From Enterococcus montenegrensis (lineage in GTDB: Bacteria; Bacillota; Bacilli; Lactobacillales; Enterococcaceae), in the NCBI RefSeq assembly GCF_029983095.1, contig NZ_CP120467.1, forward strand, positions 2,340,501 through 2,404,500: DNA of 64,000 bases. Direction: 5' to 3'. Below, piece after piece: positions 55,787 to 64,000 of this stretch; the stretch's first letter is position 1; every line of letters starts with the position of its first letter. A model generated the notes under the pieces. That model had not been told where the DNA came from and searched no databases. It saw only the letters and a program-made list of their open reading frames with translations. The position numbers were made by a program, and so were the translations under genes.

Positions 55787-57691
55787 ATGAACAACTTACT
55801 AAAAGATGATTTTTATGAATACGTCAATGGTGATTGGATGAAAACCGCTGTCATTCCAGCTGATAAACCAGCCACAGGTGGGTTTCAAGATTTAGTCGAT
55901 GGCATTGATAAATTATTGCAAACAGAATTTAAGGATATGTTAGCTGATGAAAGTAAAATTCCCCAAGGAAAAATGAAAGACGTCATTGCCTATTACGAAT
56001 TAGCTAAAGATTATAAAACGCGAGATGAACTTGGCGCTGAACCGATCCAACCGTTATTAAGTAGAATTCGTGGGCTAAAAGATTACGAAGATCTAAATCA
56101 ACAATTAACTGATTGGGTTTTAGAAGGTCTCCCGCTACCTTTTAGCTTAAACGTGGATCAAGATATGAAAAATACCCAACAAAATGTTTTATTTGCTTAT
56201 CCGGCTGATACAATTTTGCCAGATAAAACATATTATGCAAAAGAACATCCTCAAGGGGCAAAATTATTGGAAGTTTTTGCAGCTATGACAATTGCTGTCT
56301 TAGAAAAAATGGGCCATAACCAGAAAGAAGCCCAACAAATTACTGAAGATGCGCTGGCTTTTGATCGCCTAATTGTCCCTCACGTAAGAAGTTCAGAAGA
56401 AAATGCCGACTATAGCAAAAACTATAATCCCCGCAGCTTTACTGAATTTTGTGCCTATGCACCTGTCTTAGATTTAAAAGAGCTGGTAGAAAATTTAATT
56501 AAGACCACACCTGAGACAATTATTGTAACTGAACCCGATTATTTTGACGCATTAAATACACTGCTGACAGAAGAGAACTTCTCCTTATTACAAAATTGGC
56601 TGTATATCCAAACTGCATTGGGATACACCAATTTATTAAGTGAAGAATTGCGGCAATTAGGCGGCACTTATTCCCGTCAATTGTCTGGTGCGCCTAGTGC
56701 CATGCCACAAGAAAAAGCAGCTTTTTACTTAGCGAATGGTCGTTTTAGTCAAGTAGTCGGTCGCTTTTATGGAACCAAATACTTTGGTGAAAAGGCAAAG
56801 CAAGATGTTGAACACATGGTTCACACTATGATTGGCATCTACCAAGACCGCTTGGAAAAAAACGACTGGTTATCAAAAGAAACCAGTGCCAAAGCAATTA
56901 CTAAATTAAATAAATTAGGCGTTCAAGTGGGTTATCCTGAAACAATTCCTGCTTTTTATGAAAAATTTGATACTACGCCAAAAAACGCCGGTGGCACGCT
57001 GGTGGAAAATAGTCGTAAATTTAGTCGAATTGTCAGAGAAGATAATTTTAGTCGTTATGGAAAAAGTGCTGACCGCAACGAATGGGAAATGAGCGCTGCG
57101 ACTGTGAATGCCTATTACCATCCCTTCAAAAATATTATCGTTTTTCCTGCTGCGATTTTACAAGCGCCATTTTATAGTTTAGAACAATCGACTAGCGCCA
57201 ACTATGGTGGTATTGGTGCCGTTATTGCCCACGAAATTTCCCATGCTTTTGACAATAACGGGGCGAAATTTGATGAGTATGGCAACATGAACAATTGGTG
57301 GACGGATACTGATTTAGCGCATTTTGAAACATTATCTGCTCAAATGATTGCAGAATTTGACGGTATTGCCTTTGCCGGTGGCACGGTTAACGGTACCTTA
57401 ACCGTTTCAGAAAATATTGCCGATGCCGGTGGTGTTAGTTGTGCTCTAGCTGCAGCTAAAAAAGAAGCAGATGTCGCTTTTGAAGACTTCTTTGTCAACT
57501 GGGCAAAAATTTGGCGTACAAAAGCACGGGAACAATACCAACAATTGTTACTAGCTATTGATGTCCATGCGCCAGCAAAATTACGGGCGAATATTCAGTT
57601 ACAAAATGTCCCTGAATTCTTTGAAACTTACGGAATTAAAGAAGGCGATGGTATGTATAAAGCGCCAGAAAAACGCGTGCATATCTGGTAA
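55787..57691 (+). CDS. pepO: Neutral endopeptidase, M13 family (PepO)
   Basis: 634 aa zinc metallopeptidase, cytoplasmic in lactic acid bacteria, cleaving oligopeptides. Zinc motif HEISH in VIAHEISHAFDNNG near residue 480, the second ligand in SENIADAGG, and NAYYHPFKN, the substrate-site NAYYxP. ATG 55787 is fixed by AGGAGG ten bases upstream; the longer frame lacks RBS. Ends with VHIW as family members do. Confidence 0.95.
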   Translation: MNNLLKDDFYEYVNGDWMKTAVIPADKPATGGFQDLVDGIDKLLQTEFKDMLADESKIPQGKMKDVIAYYELAKDYKTRDELGAEPIQPLLSRIRGLKDYEDLNQQLTDWVLEGLPLPFSLNVDQDMKNTQQNVLFAYPADTILPDKTYYAKEHPQGAKLLEVFAAMTIAVLEKMGHNQKEAQQITEDALAFDRLIVPHVRSSEENADYSKNYNPRSFTEFCAYAPVLDLKELVENLIKTTPETIIVTEPDYFDALNTLLTEENFSLLQNWLYIQTALGYTNLLSEELRQLGGTYSRQLSGAPSAMPQEKAAFYLANGRFSQVVGRFYGTKYFGEKAKQDVEHMVHTMIGIYQDRLEKNDWLSKETSAKAITKLNKLGVQVGYPETIPAFYEKFDTTPKNAGGTLVENSRKFSRIVREDNFSRYGKSADRNEWEMSAATVNAYYHPFKNIIVFPAAILQAPFYSLEQSTSANYGGIGAVIAHEISHAFDNNGAKFDEYGNMNNWWTDTDLAHFETLSAQMIAEFDGIAFAGGTVNGTLTVSENIADAGGVSCALAAAKKEADVAFEDFFVNWAKIWRTKAREQYQQLLLAIDVHAPAKLRANIQLQNVPEFFETYGIKEGDGMYKAPEKRVHIW

Positions 57692-57777
57692 TTAAAAATT
57701 AGAGCAGTAAGCTTACGTAGAAATAAATACGTTTAACTTATTGCTCTTTTTAACAACTTTAAAAGAGGTGATCTACT

Positions 57778-58935
57778 TTGGAAAAATACGCACAAAATAG
57801 TTATTTAACTGAAATTGAAACAACTATTACAGAACGCGGAAAAGATGAAATTGGCAATTTTGTCTGCTTAAGGGAAACTGTCGTCTATCCTGGTGGTGGC
57901 GGTCAACCGGCTGATTGTGCTTGGATTGCGGGCAATCCTATTCTAAAAATACAAAAAACAGCAGACAGTGTATTTTATTATCTCGACATTGACGTTGAGA
58001 CATTGCCTGAAAAAGTTCTTGTCAAAATAAATTGGGAGCAACGCTTTGACTTCATGCAGCAACATACCGGCCAACACATTTTAGCCCGAATTTGCGAAGA
58101 TCTATTTCAAGCAAGAATCACAAAAGAACAAATGACATTAAAAGATTCATTTTTTGAAATTGATGTGAAACTTGATAAAACACAATTGCAAACGGCTTTA
58201 AAACGGAGCAACGAAATTATTCGGGCACAAAAACAAGTCAGTATTCTATTTCCCACTGAAGAAGAATTGGCAAAAGAAACGCTCTTTACCGCGCCACCAA
58301 AATACTTTAAAGATCTCCGACTAATAAAAATTGCCGATTTTGATATTATTGGTTGTGGTGGTACTCATGTAAAAAATACTGCCGAAGTGCAAGCTATTGC
58401 TTTAACGCAAGTAAAAGAGCACAAAAAAACAACTACCTTGCATTTTGCTTGTGGTAATCGTTTGTTGCAACAATTTGAAACAAATCAAAAACAATTGACG
58501 GCATTGACACTACAAGCTAACGTTCCTGTTGATGGGCTAGCTTTAGCTTTCCAAGAACAACAACAAACAATCAAGTTTTATCAAGGGCAAGTTGCGCTTT
58601 ATCAAGTAAATGAGTTGGTGGCAAATGCCAAAGAACTGACACCACATTTCATTTACAGTGAAATAACTGACACCGAAGCAAAAGAATTGCAAACAGCGGC
58701 AAAAAAAATAGCCGAAATTTATCCTGATAAGCTGATTTGTACCGCCACAAGTGATGAGGATAGTTTACGCTATCATTTATACTTAAAAACAGCTGATCCA
58801 AAGCGTCCAATTGGCCAAGTAATTCGGACCGCCAACCAAAAATTTACCGGACGCGGTGGTGGTTCACCTACAAAAGGCGATGGTACTATACCTTATTTGC
58901 AAAAGGATGCTTTACTACGGTTTTTACAACAATAA
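57778..58935 (+). CDS. Alanyl-tRNA editing protein (AlaX, with DHHA1 domain)
   Basis: 385 aa. Free-standing relative of the AlaRS editing domain. YPGGGGQPAD, zinc motif HTGQH near residue 98, and CGGTH near residue 198 are complete; C-terminal DHHA1 domain carries GRGGGSPTKGDG. It would hydrolyse Ser- or Gly-tRNA-Ala. Start is TTG 57778 behind AGAGGTGAT. It lies 87 bases after pepO on the same strand, with a small hairpin between (CAGTAAGC.../...TTACTG-like), so partial coupling is possible. Confidence 0.92.
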   Translation: MEKYAQNSYLTEIETTITERGKDEIGNFVCLRETVVYPGGGGQPADCAWIAGNPILKIQKTADSVFYYLDIDVETLPEKVLVKINWEQRFDFMQQHTGQHILARICEDLFQARITKEQMTLKDSFFEIDVKLDKTQLQTALKRSNEIIRAQKQVSILFPTEEELAKETLFTAPPKYFKDLRLIKIADFDIIGCGGTHVKNTAEVQAIALTQVKEHKKTTTLHFACGNRLLQQFETNQKQLTALTLQANVPVDGLALAFQEQQQTIKFYQGQVALYQVNELVANAKELTPHFIYSEITDTEAKELQTAAKKIAEIYPDKLICTATSDEDSLRYHLYLKTADPKRPIGQVIRTANQKFTGRGGGSPTKGDGTIPYLQKDALLRFLQQ

Positions 58936-58963
58936 AAATTCAGAAAAGCTCCTCAAACGCATG

Positions 58964-59044
58964 GAACTCACCTGCAATAAGGCGAATTTCAATAAATTAT
59001 TTCCCAAATTTCTTGAAGTTTTGCCTGATTGTCACAGTGAGTTC
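58964..59044. repeat. Intergenic palindromic repeat, copy 2 (best preserved)
   Basis: GGAACTCAC (58964-58972) pairs with GTGAGTTCC (59036-59044). Inside, CAATAAGGC pairs with GCCTGATTG (one mismatch) and CAAATTTCTTGAAGTTTTG forms the core. It is related to the copies at 51941 and 60890. Confidence 0.6.
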
Positions 59045-59124
59045 CTTTGAAAGAATGGCCATCGTCAGAACTGTCCCTTTAATGTTTTACTGCTAAAAAA
59101 AACTTATGCTTTCTTATACGTGAA

Positions 59125-59173
59125 AAACTCAGTGATCGTAACAGCTAGTTTTAGCTGACTTTCCACTGAGTTT
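59125..59173. terminator. Terminator, bidirectional
   Basis: AAACTCAGTG and CACTGAGTTT with an inner AGCTA-gttt-TAGCT stem, A-run on the left and T7 on the right. Serves AlaX on plus and the following gene on minus. Confidence 0.85.
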
Positions 59174-59185
59174 TTTTGAGATAGC

Positions 59186-59488
59186 TTAACGTTTTAAGGC
59201 TTTTTTTAATAGTTCTTCTAAATTTGCAAACTGTGAGTTATGGTTAATAACATCGTCAACTTTTTCTTTTGCAGCAGGGTTTTGTAACAAATTACTTAGT
59301 TGACTTAAATCATGAATCCCCAACTTATCTAACAATTCATCTTTATTGTTAAAGTCCGTAAATTGTTTAATAAAATCGTTGCTTAGAATTTTATCAAAGT
59401 TCAAATTGCCCTCTTTTTGCAAGTCACCAATAATGCCGCTGATATCGGCTAAATCAAAGCCGTCTTTCAAACGATCAAAAATACTCAT
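59186..59488 (-). CDS. 100-aa conserved-looking hypothetical helical protein
   Basis: Start ATG 59488 with AAGGAG six bases upstream (ATG 59503 also in frame). MSIFDRLKDGFDLADISGIIG, then leucine-rich helices, ending in ELLKKALKR. Soluble, mostly helical, no recognised motif. It lies 20 bases beyond the isochorismatase-like gene on the same strand, so it is the last gene of that operon (mtnN-pncA). Confidence 0.65.
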   Translation of the reverse strand: MSIFDRLKDGFDLADISGIIGDLQKEGNLNFDKILSNDFIKQFTDFNNKDELLDKLGIHDLSQLSNLLQNPAAKEKVDDVINHNSQFANLEELLKKALKR

Positions 59489-59507
59489 CTTTTTCTCCTT
59501 CACTTAG

Positions 59508-60056
59508 CTATAAAAGCTCTGCTCCTAGCGTATTTTGAAAGTGTGTTAACGCCCAGTTATGTCCCACTTCATCAAAGCTTGCCACTGCATCTTTTACAAT
59601 GTGTAACTGATAGCCCAGATTATACGCATCTACTGCGGTGTGCAAAACACAAATGTCTGTACAAACACCTGTTAAGTACAAATCAGTAATTTCTCTTTCT
59701 CGCAAACGTATATCCAAGTCGGTACCACTAAAAGCCGAGTAATGTCTTTTATCGATCCAATAAACCGTTGCAGCATCTTTATTTTTTTCGTATAAGGAAT
59801 TCAAGCTGCCATAAAGATTTCGCCCAGTCGTTCCAATTACATTATGGGGCAAAAACAACTTATTCTCTGGATGATACGCATCATTTGGATCATGGGCATC
59901 AATGGCAAATACAGTATAGTTGCCCGCTTCAATAAAATCTTTGGTAAATTCTACCAACTTTTGTTCAATTGCTTGCCCAGCTGCACCCGTGGTCAATTTG
60001 CCATCTGTTGCGACAAAATCATTGGTGTAGTCAATTGAAATTAACGCTTTTTTCAT
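59508..60056 (-). CDS. pncA: Nicotinamidase (isochorismatase superfamily)
   Basis: 182 aa. Catalytic triad D in IDYTNDF, K in WIDKRHY, C in TGVCTDICV; metal site in DAHDPNDAYHPE. Converts nicotinamide to nicotinic acid in NAD salvage. ATG 60056 has GGAGG 7 bases upstream. It follows mtnN by 37 bases on the same strand. Could also be a related pyrazinamidase-type amidase, which is the same activity. Confidence 0.92.
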   Translation of the reverse strand: MKKALISIDYTNDFVATDGKLTTGAAGQAIEQKLVEFTKDFIEAGNYTVFAIDAHDPNDAYHPENKLFLPHNVIGTTGRNLYGSLNSLYEKNKDAATVYWIDKRHYSAFSGTDLDIRLREREITDLYLTGVCTDICVLHTAVDAYNLGYQLHIVKDAVASFDEVGHNWALTHFQNTLGAELL

Positions 60057-60093
60057 CTTATGCCTCCAGTCTTTTTGACGCAATCTTCCTACC

Positions 60094-60789
60094 TTATTTT
60101 AAAATGCGAATAAATTCTAAAACAAGTTCTGCCGAACGTTTGCCTGCTTCTTCGATAAACTCATCAAAGCTAATTGTAGCGCTGTGATCAGCAGTATCGC
60201 TAATAGCCCGCACTACAAGAAACGGAATAGCAAACTGACTGGCCGTTTGAGCAATTGCCGCGCCTTCCATTTCACAAGCTAAGGCTGCTGGAAAATCATT
60301 TAAAATAGCATCCACCTTAGTCGGACTGTCGATAAAACTGTCTCCGGTTACAATCAAGCCCTTTTTGATTCGATGCGCTGTTTTTTCTGCTGCTTCAGTC
60401 ATGACTTGTTGCAAATAAGCACTAGCATCATAATAAAGGGGAAATCCCCCCGGTAATTGGCCTTTCTTGTAACCAAAACCGGTAACGTCGACATCAAAGT
60501 AAGCTAATTTTTCGGAAATTACTAAATCGCCGACACTAAGATCGGCTCCGATTCCGCCAGCCGAACCAGTATTAACAACCATATTTACCCCATATTGCTG
60601 AATCAATAGACTCGTTGTGACAGAGGCTGCCACTTTGCCAATACCAGACCGTACAACAATAACTTCATGATTGCCAATGCGGCCAGAGATAAACAAAGCA
60701 TCCGCCCTCTCCCAAGACAGTGGACTGTCAATGGCACTTCGCAAAATTTTAATTTCTTCTTCCATAGCACCGATAATTCCAATTTTCAC
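60094..60789 (-). CDS. mtnN: 5'-methylthioadenosine/S-adenosylhomocysteine nucleosidase
   Basis: 231 aa, the Pfs enzyme that splits MTA and SAH and thereby also feeds LuxS. SAGGIGADLSVGDLVIS, MEGAAIAQTA with the substrate glutamate, and ISDTAD with the catalytic aspartate are present. Start is GTG 60789 with GGAGG 7 bases before it. Two genes in the same direction follow. A small unknown gene and nudF lie upstream, in the order common in enterococci. Confidence 0.95.
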   Translation of the reverse strand: MKIGIIGAMEEEIKILRSAIDSPLSWERADALFISGRIGNHEVIVVRSGIGKVAASVTTSLLIQQYGVNMVVNTGSAGGIGADLSVGDLVISEKLAYFDVDVTGFGYKKGQLPGGFPLYYDASAYLQQVMTEAAEKTAHRIKKGLIVTGDSFIDSPTKVDAILNDFPAALACEMEGAAIAQTASQFAIPFLVVRAISDTADHSATISFDEFIEEAGKRSAELVLEFIRILK

Positions 60790-60863
60790 ACAAATTCCTC
60801 CAGCTTTTACTTCTATTATTTAGCCTAATAGTACCAGTTTCTAAAAAAAATTTCACTCGATAA

Positions 60864-61014
60864 GAAAAGCTTTATGTACTCGGTCAACTCGCTAGCAATA
60901 AGACGAAAGTCTTGATGAATTGTTCTTCAAATTTTTCAAGATTTTGACTTATTGTCGCTGAGAGTTAGTTCATAAAGCTAGACACTTTGAAAAGCTTTAT
61001 CTACTCGGTCAACT
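60864..61014. repeat. 125-bp direct repeat flanking palindromic repeat copy 3
   Basis: GAAAAGCTTTATNTACTCGG (continuing GTCAACT) occurs at 60864 and again at 60989, one base different, period 125. Between them lies a palindrome CAATAAG...TCTTGA...TCAAGA...CTTATTG (60895-60958) similar to the elements at 51941 and 58964. The interval has no gene. Confidence 0.6.
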
Positions 61015-61025
61015 TATCCTAAAAA

Positions 61026-61070
61026 AAGTTGAAACCAAGTAGCCTAAACGGCATTCCATGATTTCAACTT
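61026..61070 (-). terminator. Terminator downstream of the 101-aa gene
   Basis: AAGTTGAAA and TTTCAACTT (9 bp) with AAAAAAA to the left; 15 bases past the stop at 61086. Confidence 0.7.
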
Positions 61071-61085
61071 ATTACTTTGTGCTAA

Positions 61086-61391
61086 CTATAAAAAGAAGGT
61101 TGCTAATAAGACAACGCCGATTAATAATGAGACGACAATAATCGCCCCCACTAAAAAACTGTTTAGTTCACGGGATTTGCGGGACTCGCCACTTCTCGTT
61201 TTTGTTAGTTCTTTTTGTCTTTTCGCCTCTTTACGATAGAAGTTTTTAATTTTTTCATCTTTGCGGTCGTATTCTTTTTGTAACTTCATCGTGTTTTTTT
61301 CCCGCACCGGTGCATCAAATTCTTCTACAATACCAGCTTTTTCCTTTTGACGGCGCAATTCACTGCGGGTAATTAATGGACCTTTACTCAC
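61086..61391 (-). CDS. 101-aa protein with charged body and C-terminal membrane helix
   Basis: Lysine/glutamate-rich coiled-coil-like body (residues ~10-70) and one C-terminal helix (FLVGAIIVVSLLIGVVLLATFFL): a tail-anchored membrane protein. It lies 9 bases behind nudF, so is in its operon. I do not recognise a function; the same small gene is typically next to nudF and mtnN in related genomes as far as I recall. Confidence 0.75.
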   Translation of the reverse strand: MSKGPLITRSELRRQKEKAGIVEEFDAPVREKNTMKLQKEYDRKDEKIKNFYRKEAKRQKELTKTRSGESRKSRELNSFLVGAIIVVSLLIGVVLLATFFL

Positions 61392-61400
61392 TTACGCTCC

Positions 61401-61958
61401 TCATTTCTGTAATAATTCCCAATAGGTAATAGCATACATCGTTTTGGCATCACAAATTAAACCTTTTTTCACTGCATCTTTTGCTTCTGAAAGGGTCAAG
61501 GTATATAGTTCCAGCACCTCATCGTCATCTTGTGCTCGTGGATTTTCTACTTTAATTAAATCTACTGCATGATACAAATGTAGCATTTCATTTGAAAAGC
61601 CCGGTGACAAATACATGGAACCAACATGCTTCATTTCTTTAGCAGTAAAACCAGTTTCTTCTTCCAATTCCCGCGCACCCGTAATTTCAGGGTGGCTTCC
61701 TTCACCGGGATCAATTTTACCGGCAGGAATTTCCAAAATAACTTTTTCCAAAGGTTTTCTAAATTGTTTCACCAAAAGCAACTTATTTTCTGGCGTAATG
61801 GCAATAATCCCCACACCGCCAGGATGAAACACTAATTCCCGTTTGGCTGTGCCGCCATTAGGTAAAGCAACATCGTCTAAAAAGACATCAATGATTTTGC
61901 CGTGAAATAATTCTTTTCGTTGAATTGTTTTTTCTTCAAAATCTGCAAAGGAAAGCAT
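61401..61958 (-). CDS. nudF: ADP-ribose pyrophosphatase (Nudix)
   Basis: 185 aa. Nudix box GAREL-EEETGF within GSHPEITGARELEEETGF, and KRELVFHPGGVGIIA near residue 40, fit NudF/YqkG. Cleaves ADP-ribose to AMP and ribose-5-phosphate. TAGGGAT precedes ATG. First gene of an operon with the tail-anchored protein. Confidence 0.95.
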   Translation of the reverse strand: MLSFADFEEKTIQRKELFHGKIIDVFLDDVALPNGGTAKRELVFHPGGVGIIAITPENKLLLVKQFRKPLEKVILEIPAGKIDPGEGSHPEITGARELEEETGFTAKEMKHVGSMYLSPGFSNEMLHLYHAVDLIKVENPRAQDDDEVLELYTLTLSEAKDAVKKGLICDAKTMYAITYWELLQK

Positions 61959-62246
61959 CTTATCCCTACTTTCTATCCGTAATATTTATTTACTCTTTGC
62001 CCAAGCAAAGCAACACACAAACCAAGTCAAAAAAGAACTTGTTGTTTATCAAACTAAATACTATTATACACAATTTCACGAACGGGAAACTTAAGATTGC
62101 AATAATAAATCTTATGAATTTTCTAAATCGCAAAAATCCACCCTTGGTCTGATTTTTTTCCACCTTCCCCCGTGGTAAAATGAACTCGTGAAGTTAAGGG
62201 AAGACCTTTAAAAGATAAATCACCCAAATTATAGGAGGGTAAAAAA

Positions 62247-62903
62247 ATGAAGAAGAAAACCAGCACGCTCTTACTGGTAATTATCGCTTGTTTACTACTA
62301 TTTGGTTTACTAAAATCCGGCAATTCAGATGAACTTATCCCATTTGTACTTGTCGTAGGTGGGGCAGCTTTGATTATTTACGGCGTGAAAAATCGTCGTC
62401 GCAGTAGTAGTCCTTCTGCATTGCCAATTATGACCAAAGAAAAAGAAGCACATTACTTAGAAAGTGGCATGACAGAAAAAGAAATTGAATTTTTCCGAGA
62501 AACAATGAACCAAACAAAAAAACAAGTTTTACAATTACAGACAAATATTAATAAAAATGCCAAGTTAAAAGCCATTGACCTGCGGCATGATACTTTACGG
62601 GCATCAAAAGCGTTGTTTAAAGAGTTGGTGAAAGATCCACAAAAATTGCATTTTGCTAATCACTTTTTATACACGCATTTGCCAAACATGGTTGATTTAA
62701 CGGACAAATTTATTGAAATCAATGGTCATGAAATTAAAACAAAAGAAACATATGAAAAAATTGAAGAAAGCTCCCAAATTATCGATCAAATGGCGGCGTT
62801 AATTGCAAAAGATTATCAACAATTTGTCGCTGATGATTTAGAGGATTTAGATGTAGAGCTTTCCATTGCCAAACAAAGCTTAAAAAGAGATAATAGTTTG
62901 TAA
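62247..62903 (+). CDS. xpaC: XpaC family protein (5-bromo-4-chloroindolyl phosphate hydrolysis)
   Basis: 218 aa. Two N-terminal helices (residues ~6-23 and 32-46) and a helical cytoplasmic part with MTEKEIEFFRETM and the LRHDTLRASKALFKELV block. Known as XpaC; nearly always next to telA, as here. Despite the name, the true function is unknown. AGGAGGG 6 bases before ATG. Confidence 0.9.
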   Translation: MKKKTSTLLLVIIACLLLFGLLKSGNSDELIPFVLVVGGAALIIYGVKNRRRSSSPSALPIMTKEKEAHYLESGMTEKEIEFFRETMNQTKKQVLQLQTNINKNAKLKAIDLRHDTLRASKALFKELVKDPQKLHFANHFLYTHLPNMVDLTDKFIEINGHEIKTKETYEKIEESSQIIDQMAALIAKDYQQFVADDLEDLDVELSIAKQSLKRDNSL

Positions 62904-62923
62904 GCAGGCGCTTACAGAAAAAA

Positions 62924-62946
62924 ATCTAGCGCAAGCTAGATTTTTT
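62924..62946 (+). terminator. Hairpin terminator between xpaC and telA
   Basis: AAATCTAGC-gcaa-GCTAGATTT followed by T6; a second small hairpin GTAAGC-aggc-GCTTAC (62900-62915) precedes it. May reduce transcription into telA. Confidence 0.8.
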
Positions 62947-62992
62947 ATTAAACACTTATTTAGGTCAATGACTTAATATTGGAGGAATGAAC

Positions 62993-64000
62993 ATGGCGGA
63001 TACACCCGAAACACAACAAAACGTCGATCAAACACTAGACGATTTATTAAACAATCCTTTTACTACACCAGTAGGTTCTTTAACACAGACACAGCAAAAC
63101 GAAATTAACGTTTTGAAAGACCAACAAAAAGCAGAGCGGCTTGTGGATAAACTCCCAGAAGATCGTAAAGTACAAGCACAAGAGCTCGCTGCAAAAATCG
63201 ATGTTAGCGATCAACAAGGCGTTATTACTTACGGCGCAGTAGCACAACAAAAATTAAGCGAGTTTTCTCAATCCATGTTAAATCACGTGCAAGCAGCGGA
63301 TATTGGTCCTGTTGGCGATTCGTTGACAGATTTAATGTATCGTTTAAACGAAGCCAATCCTGACGATTTAAGAGCTGGGGAGGGCAATGTTTTTAAACGA
63401 ATGTTTGGCAAAGTAAAACAATCAATTTATGAAATTACGGCCAAGTATCAAAAAATCGGGGCCCAAATTGATAAAATTGCCGTTAAATTGGACAAAGAAA
63501 AAGATGGCTTATTAAAAGATAACTTAATGTTGGAGCAACTTTACCATAAAAACAAAGATTATTTTGATGCCTTAAATCTTTACATTGCCGCTGGTGAATT
63601 AAAGATGGAAGAATTACAAACCAAAATTATCCCAGAAGCAGTAGCCAAAGCACAATCATCCGGTGATCAAATGGATGTCCAAATCGTCAATGACTACAAT
63701 CAATTTTTAGACCGTTTGGATAAACGAACCCATGATTTGCGTTTAGCGCGTCAAATCACGATCCAACAAGCACCGCAAATTCGTTTAATTCAAAATACCA
63801 ACCAAGCATTAGCAGAAAAGATCCAAGCGTCTGTTAATACAGCTATTCCATTGTGGAAAAACCAAGTTGTGATTGCCTTGACCCTATTACGTCAAAAAGA
63901 TGCTGTAACAGCACAACGTCAAGTTTCTGAAACAACCAATGAATTGTTGAAGAAAAACTCTGAAATGTTAAAAGTTTCTGCAATTGAAACAGCTAAGGAA
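62993..64000 (+). CDS. telA: Toxic anion resistance protein TelA, 3' end cut by window edge
   Basis: First 336 codons visible. GGAGG lies 8 bases before ATG 62993. Family TelA/KlaA: helical, Q-rich N-terminus, then conserved [28 protein letters not shown], and the [27 protein letters not shown] core. Linked to tellurite resistance and to stress in many Firmicutes; always near xpaC. Molecular mechanism is unknown. Confidence 0.93.
   Translation, partial: MADTPETQQNVDQTLDDLLNNPFTTPVGSLTQTQQNEINVLKDQQKAERLVDKLPEDRKVQAQELAAKIDVSDQQGVITYGAVAQQKLSEFSQSMLNHVQAADIGPVGDSLTDLMYRLNEANPDDLRAGEGNVFKRMFGKVKQSIYEITAKYQKIGAQIDKIAVKLDKEKDGLLKDNLMLEQLYHKNKDYFDALNLYIAAGELKMEELQTKIIPEAVAKAQSSGDQMDVQIVNDYNQFLDRLDKRTHDLRLARQITIQQAPQIRLIQNTNQALAEKIQASVNTAIPLWKNQVVIALTLLRQKDAVTAQRQVSETTNELLKKNSEMLKVSAIETAKE

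Noticed and set aside
58856..59050. 64-aa plus ORF at the end of the AlaX gene
   Set aside because: Mostly overlaps AlaX out of frame and runs through the palindromic repeat.

Overview
The window looks like a low-GC Firmicutes chromosome, most probably an Enterococcus. The strongest pointers are a chromosomal aminoglycoside 6'-acetyltransferase of the AAC(6')-Ii type, a low-affinity class B penicillin-binding protein of the PBP5 type, paired DUF421/DUF3290 and DUF1831/cysteine desulfurase genes, PyrR-type attenuation, T-boxes and strong AGGAGG ribosome binding sites. No rRNA, tRNA, CRISPR array, prophage or complete insertion sequence was seen. Species was not determined.

Layout. 1-2.3 kb: 5' part of a P-type cation ATPase behind a yybP-ykoY (Mn2+) riboswitch with a terminator switch. 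2.5-9.4 kb: metG, a small membrane protein, an NrtR-like Nudix protein, a nuclease-dead TnpB-like protein, aac(6')-I and rlmN. 9.7-12.3 kb: BceAB-type ABC transporter. 12.6-18.4 kb: a 47-aa ORF, ftsK, and a polar amino acid ABC transporter behind two tandem T-box elements. 18.4-23.2 kb: YbaK-family deacylase, two unlisted small membrane peptides, DUF421/DUF3290, and kup behind a second yybP-ykoY-like leader. 23.3-27.8 kb: heterodimeric ABC exporter with a divergent AraC regulator. 27.9-32.6 kb: an AT-rich alpha-glucoside island (sugar permease, PTS EIICB, GH4 phospho-glucosidase, RpiR regulator). 33-34.3 kb: PyrR-attenuated pyrP. 34.5-38.3 kb: a GT2 polysaccharide synthase with a GH18 protein. 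38.9-45.4 kb: topB, DUF1033, pbp5-like, mnmA. 45.6-50.2 kb: a broken wall-anchored adhesin. 50.4-64 kb: housekeeping genes (phosphoesterase, aldo/keto reductase, DUF1831, cysteine desulfurase, prs, C39-like peptidase, pepO, AlaX, pncA, mtnN, nudF, xpaC, telA).

How genes fit together. MnmA and the cysteine desulfurase belong to tRNA 2-thiouridine synthesis. NudF, PncA and the NrtR-like protein all touch NAD/ADP-ribose metabolism. YbaK-like and AlaX proteins remove mischarged amino acids from tRNA. The PTS EIICB, GH4 enzyme and RpiR protein form one catabolic unit. Two transporters of different ions, the P-type ATPase and Kup, carry leaders of the same Mn2+ riboswitch class.

Best candidates for something new: the Mn-riboswitch-like leader of kup with its RBS-sequestering platform; the open but catalytically dead, C-terminally truncated TnpB protein (a TldR-like candidate); the GT2/GH18 pair; a family of palindromic intergenic repeats; and several multi-segment RNA structures in leaders.
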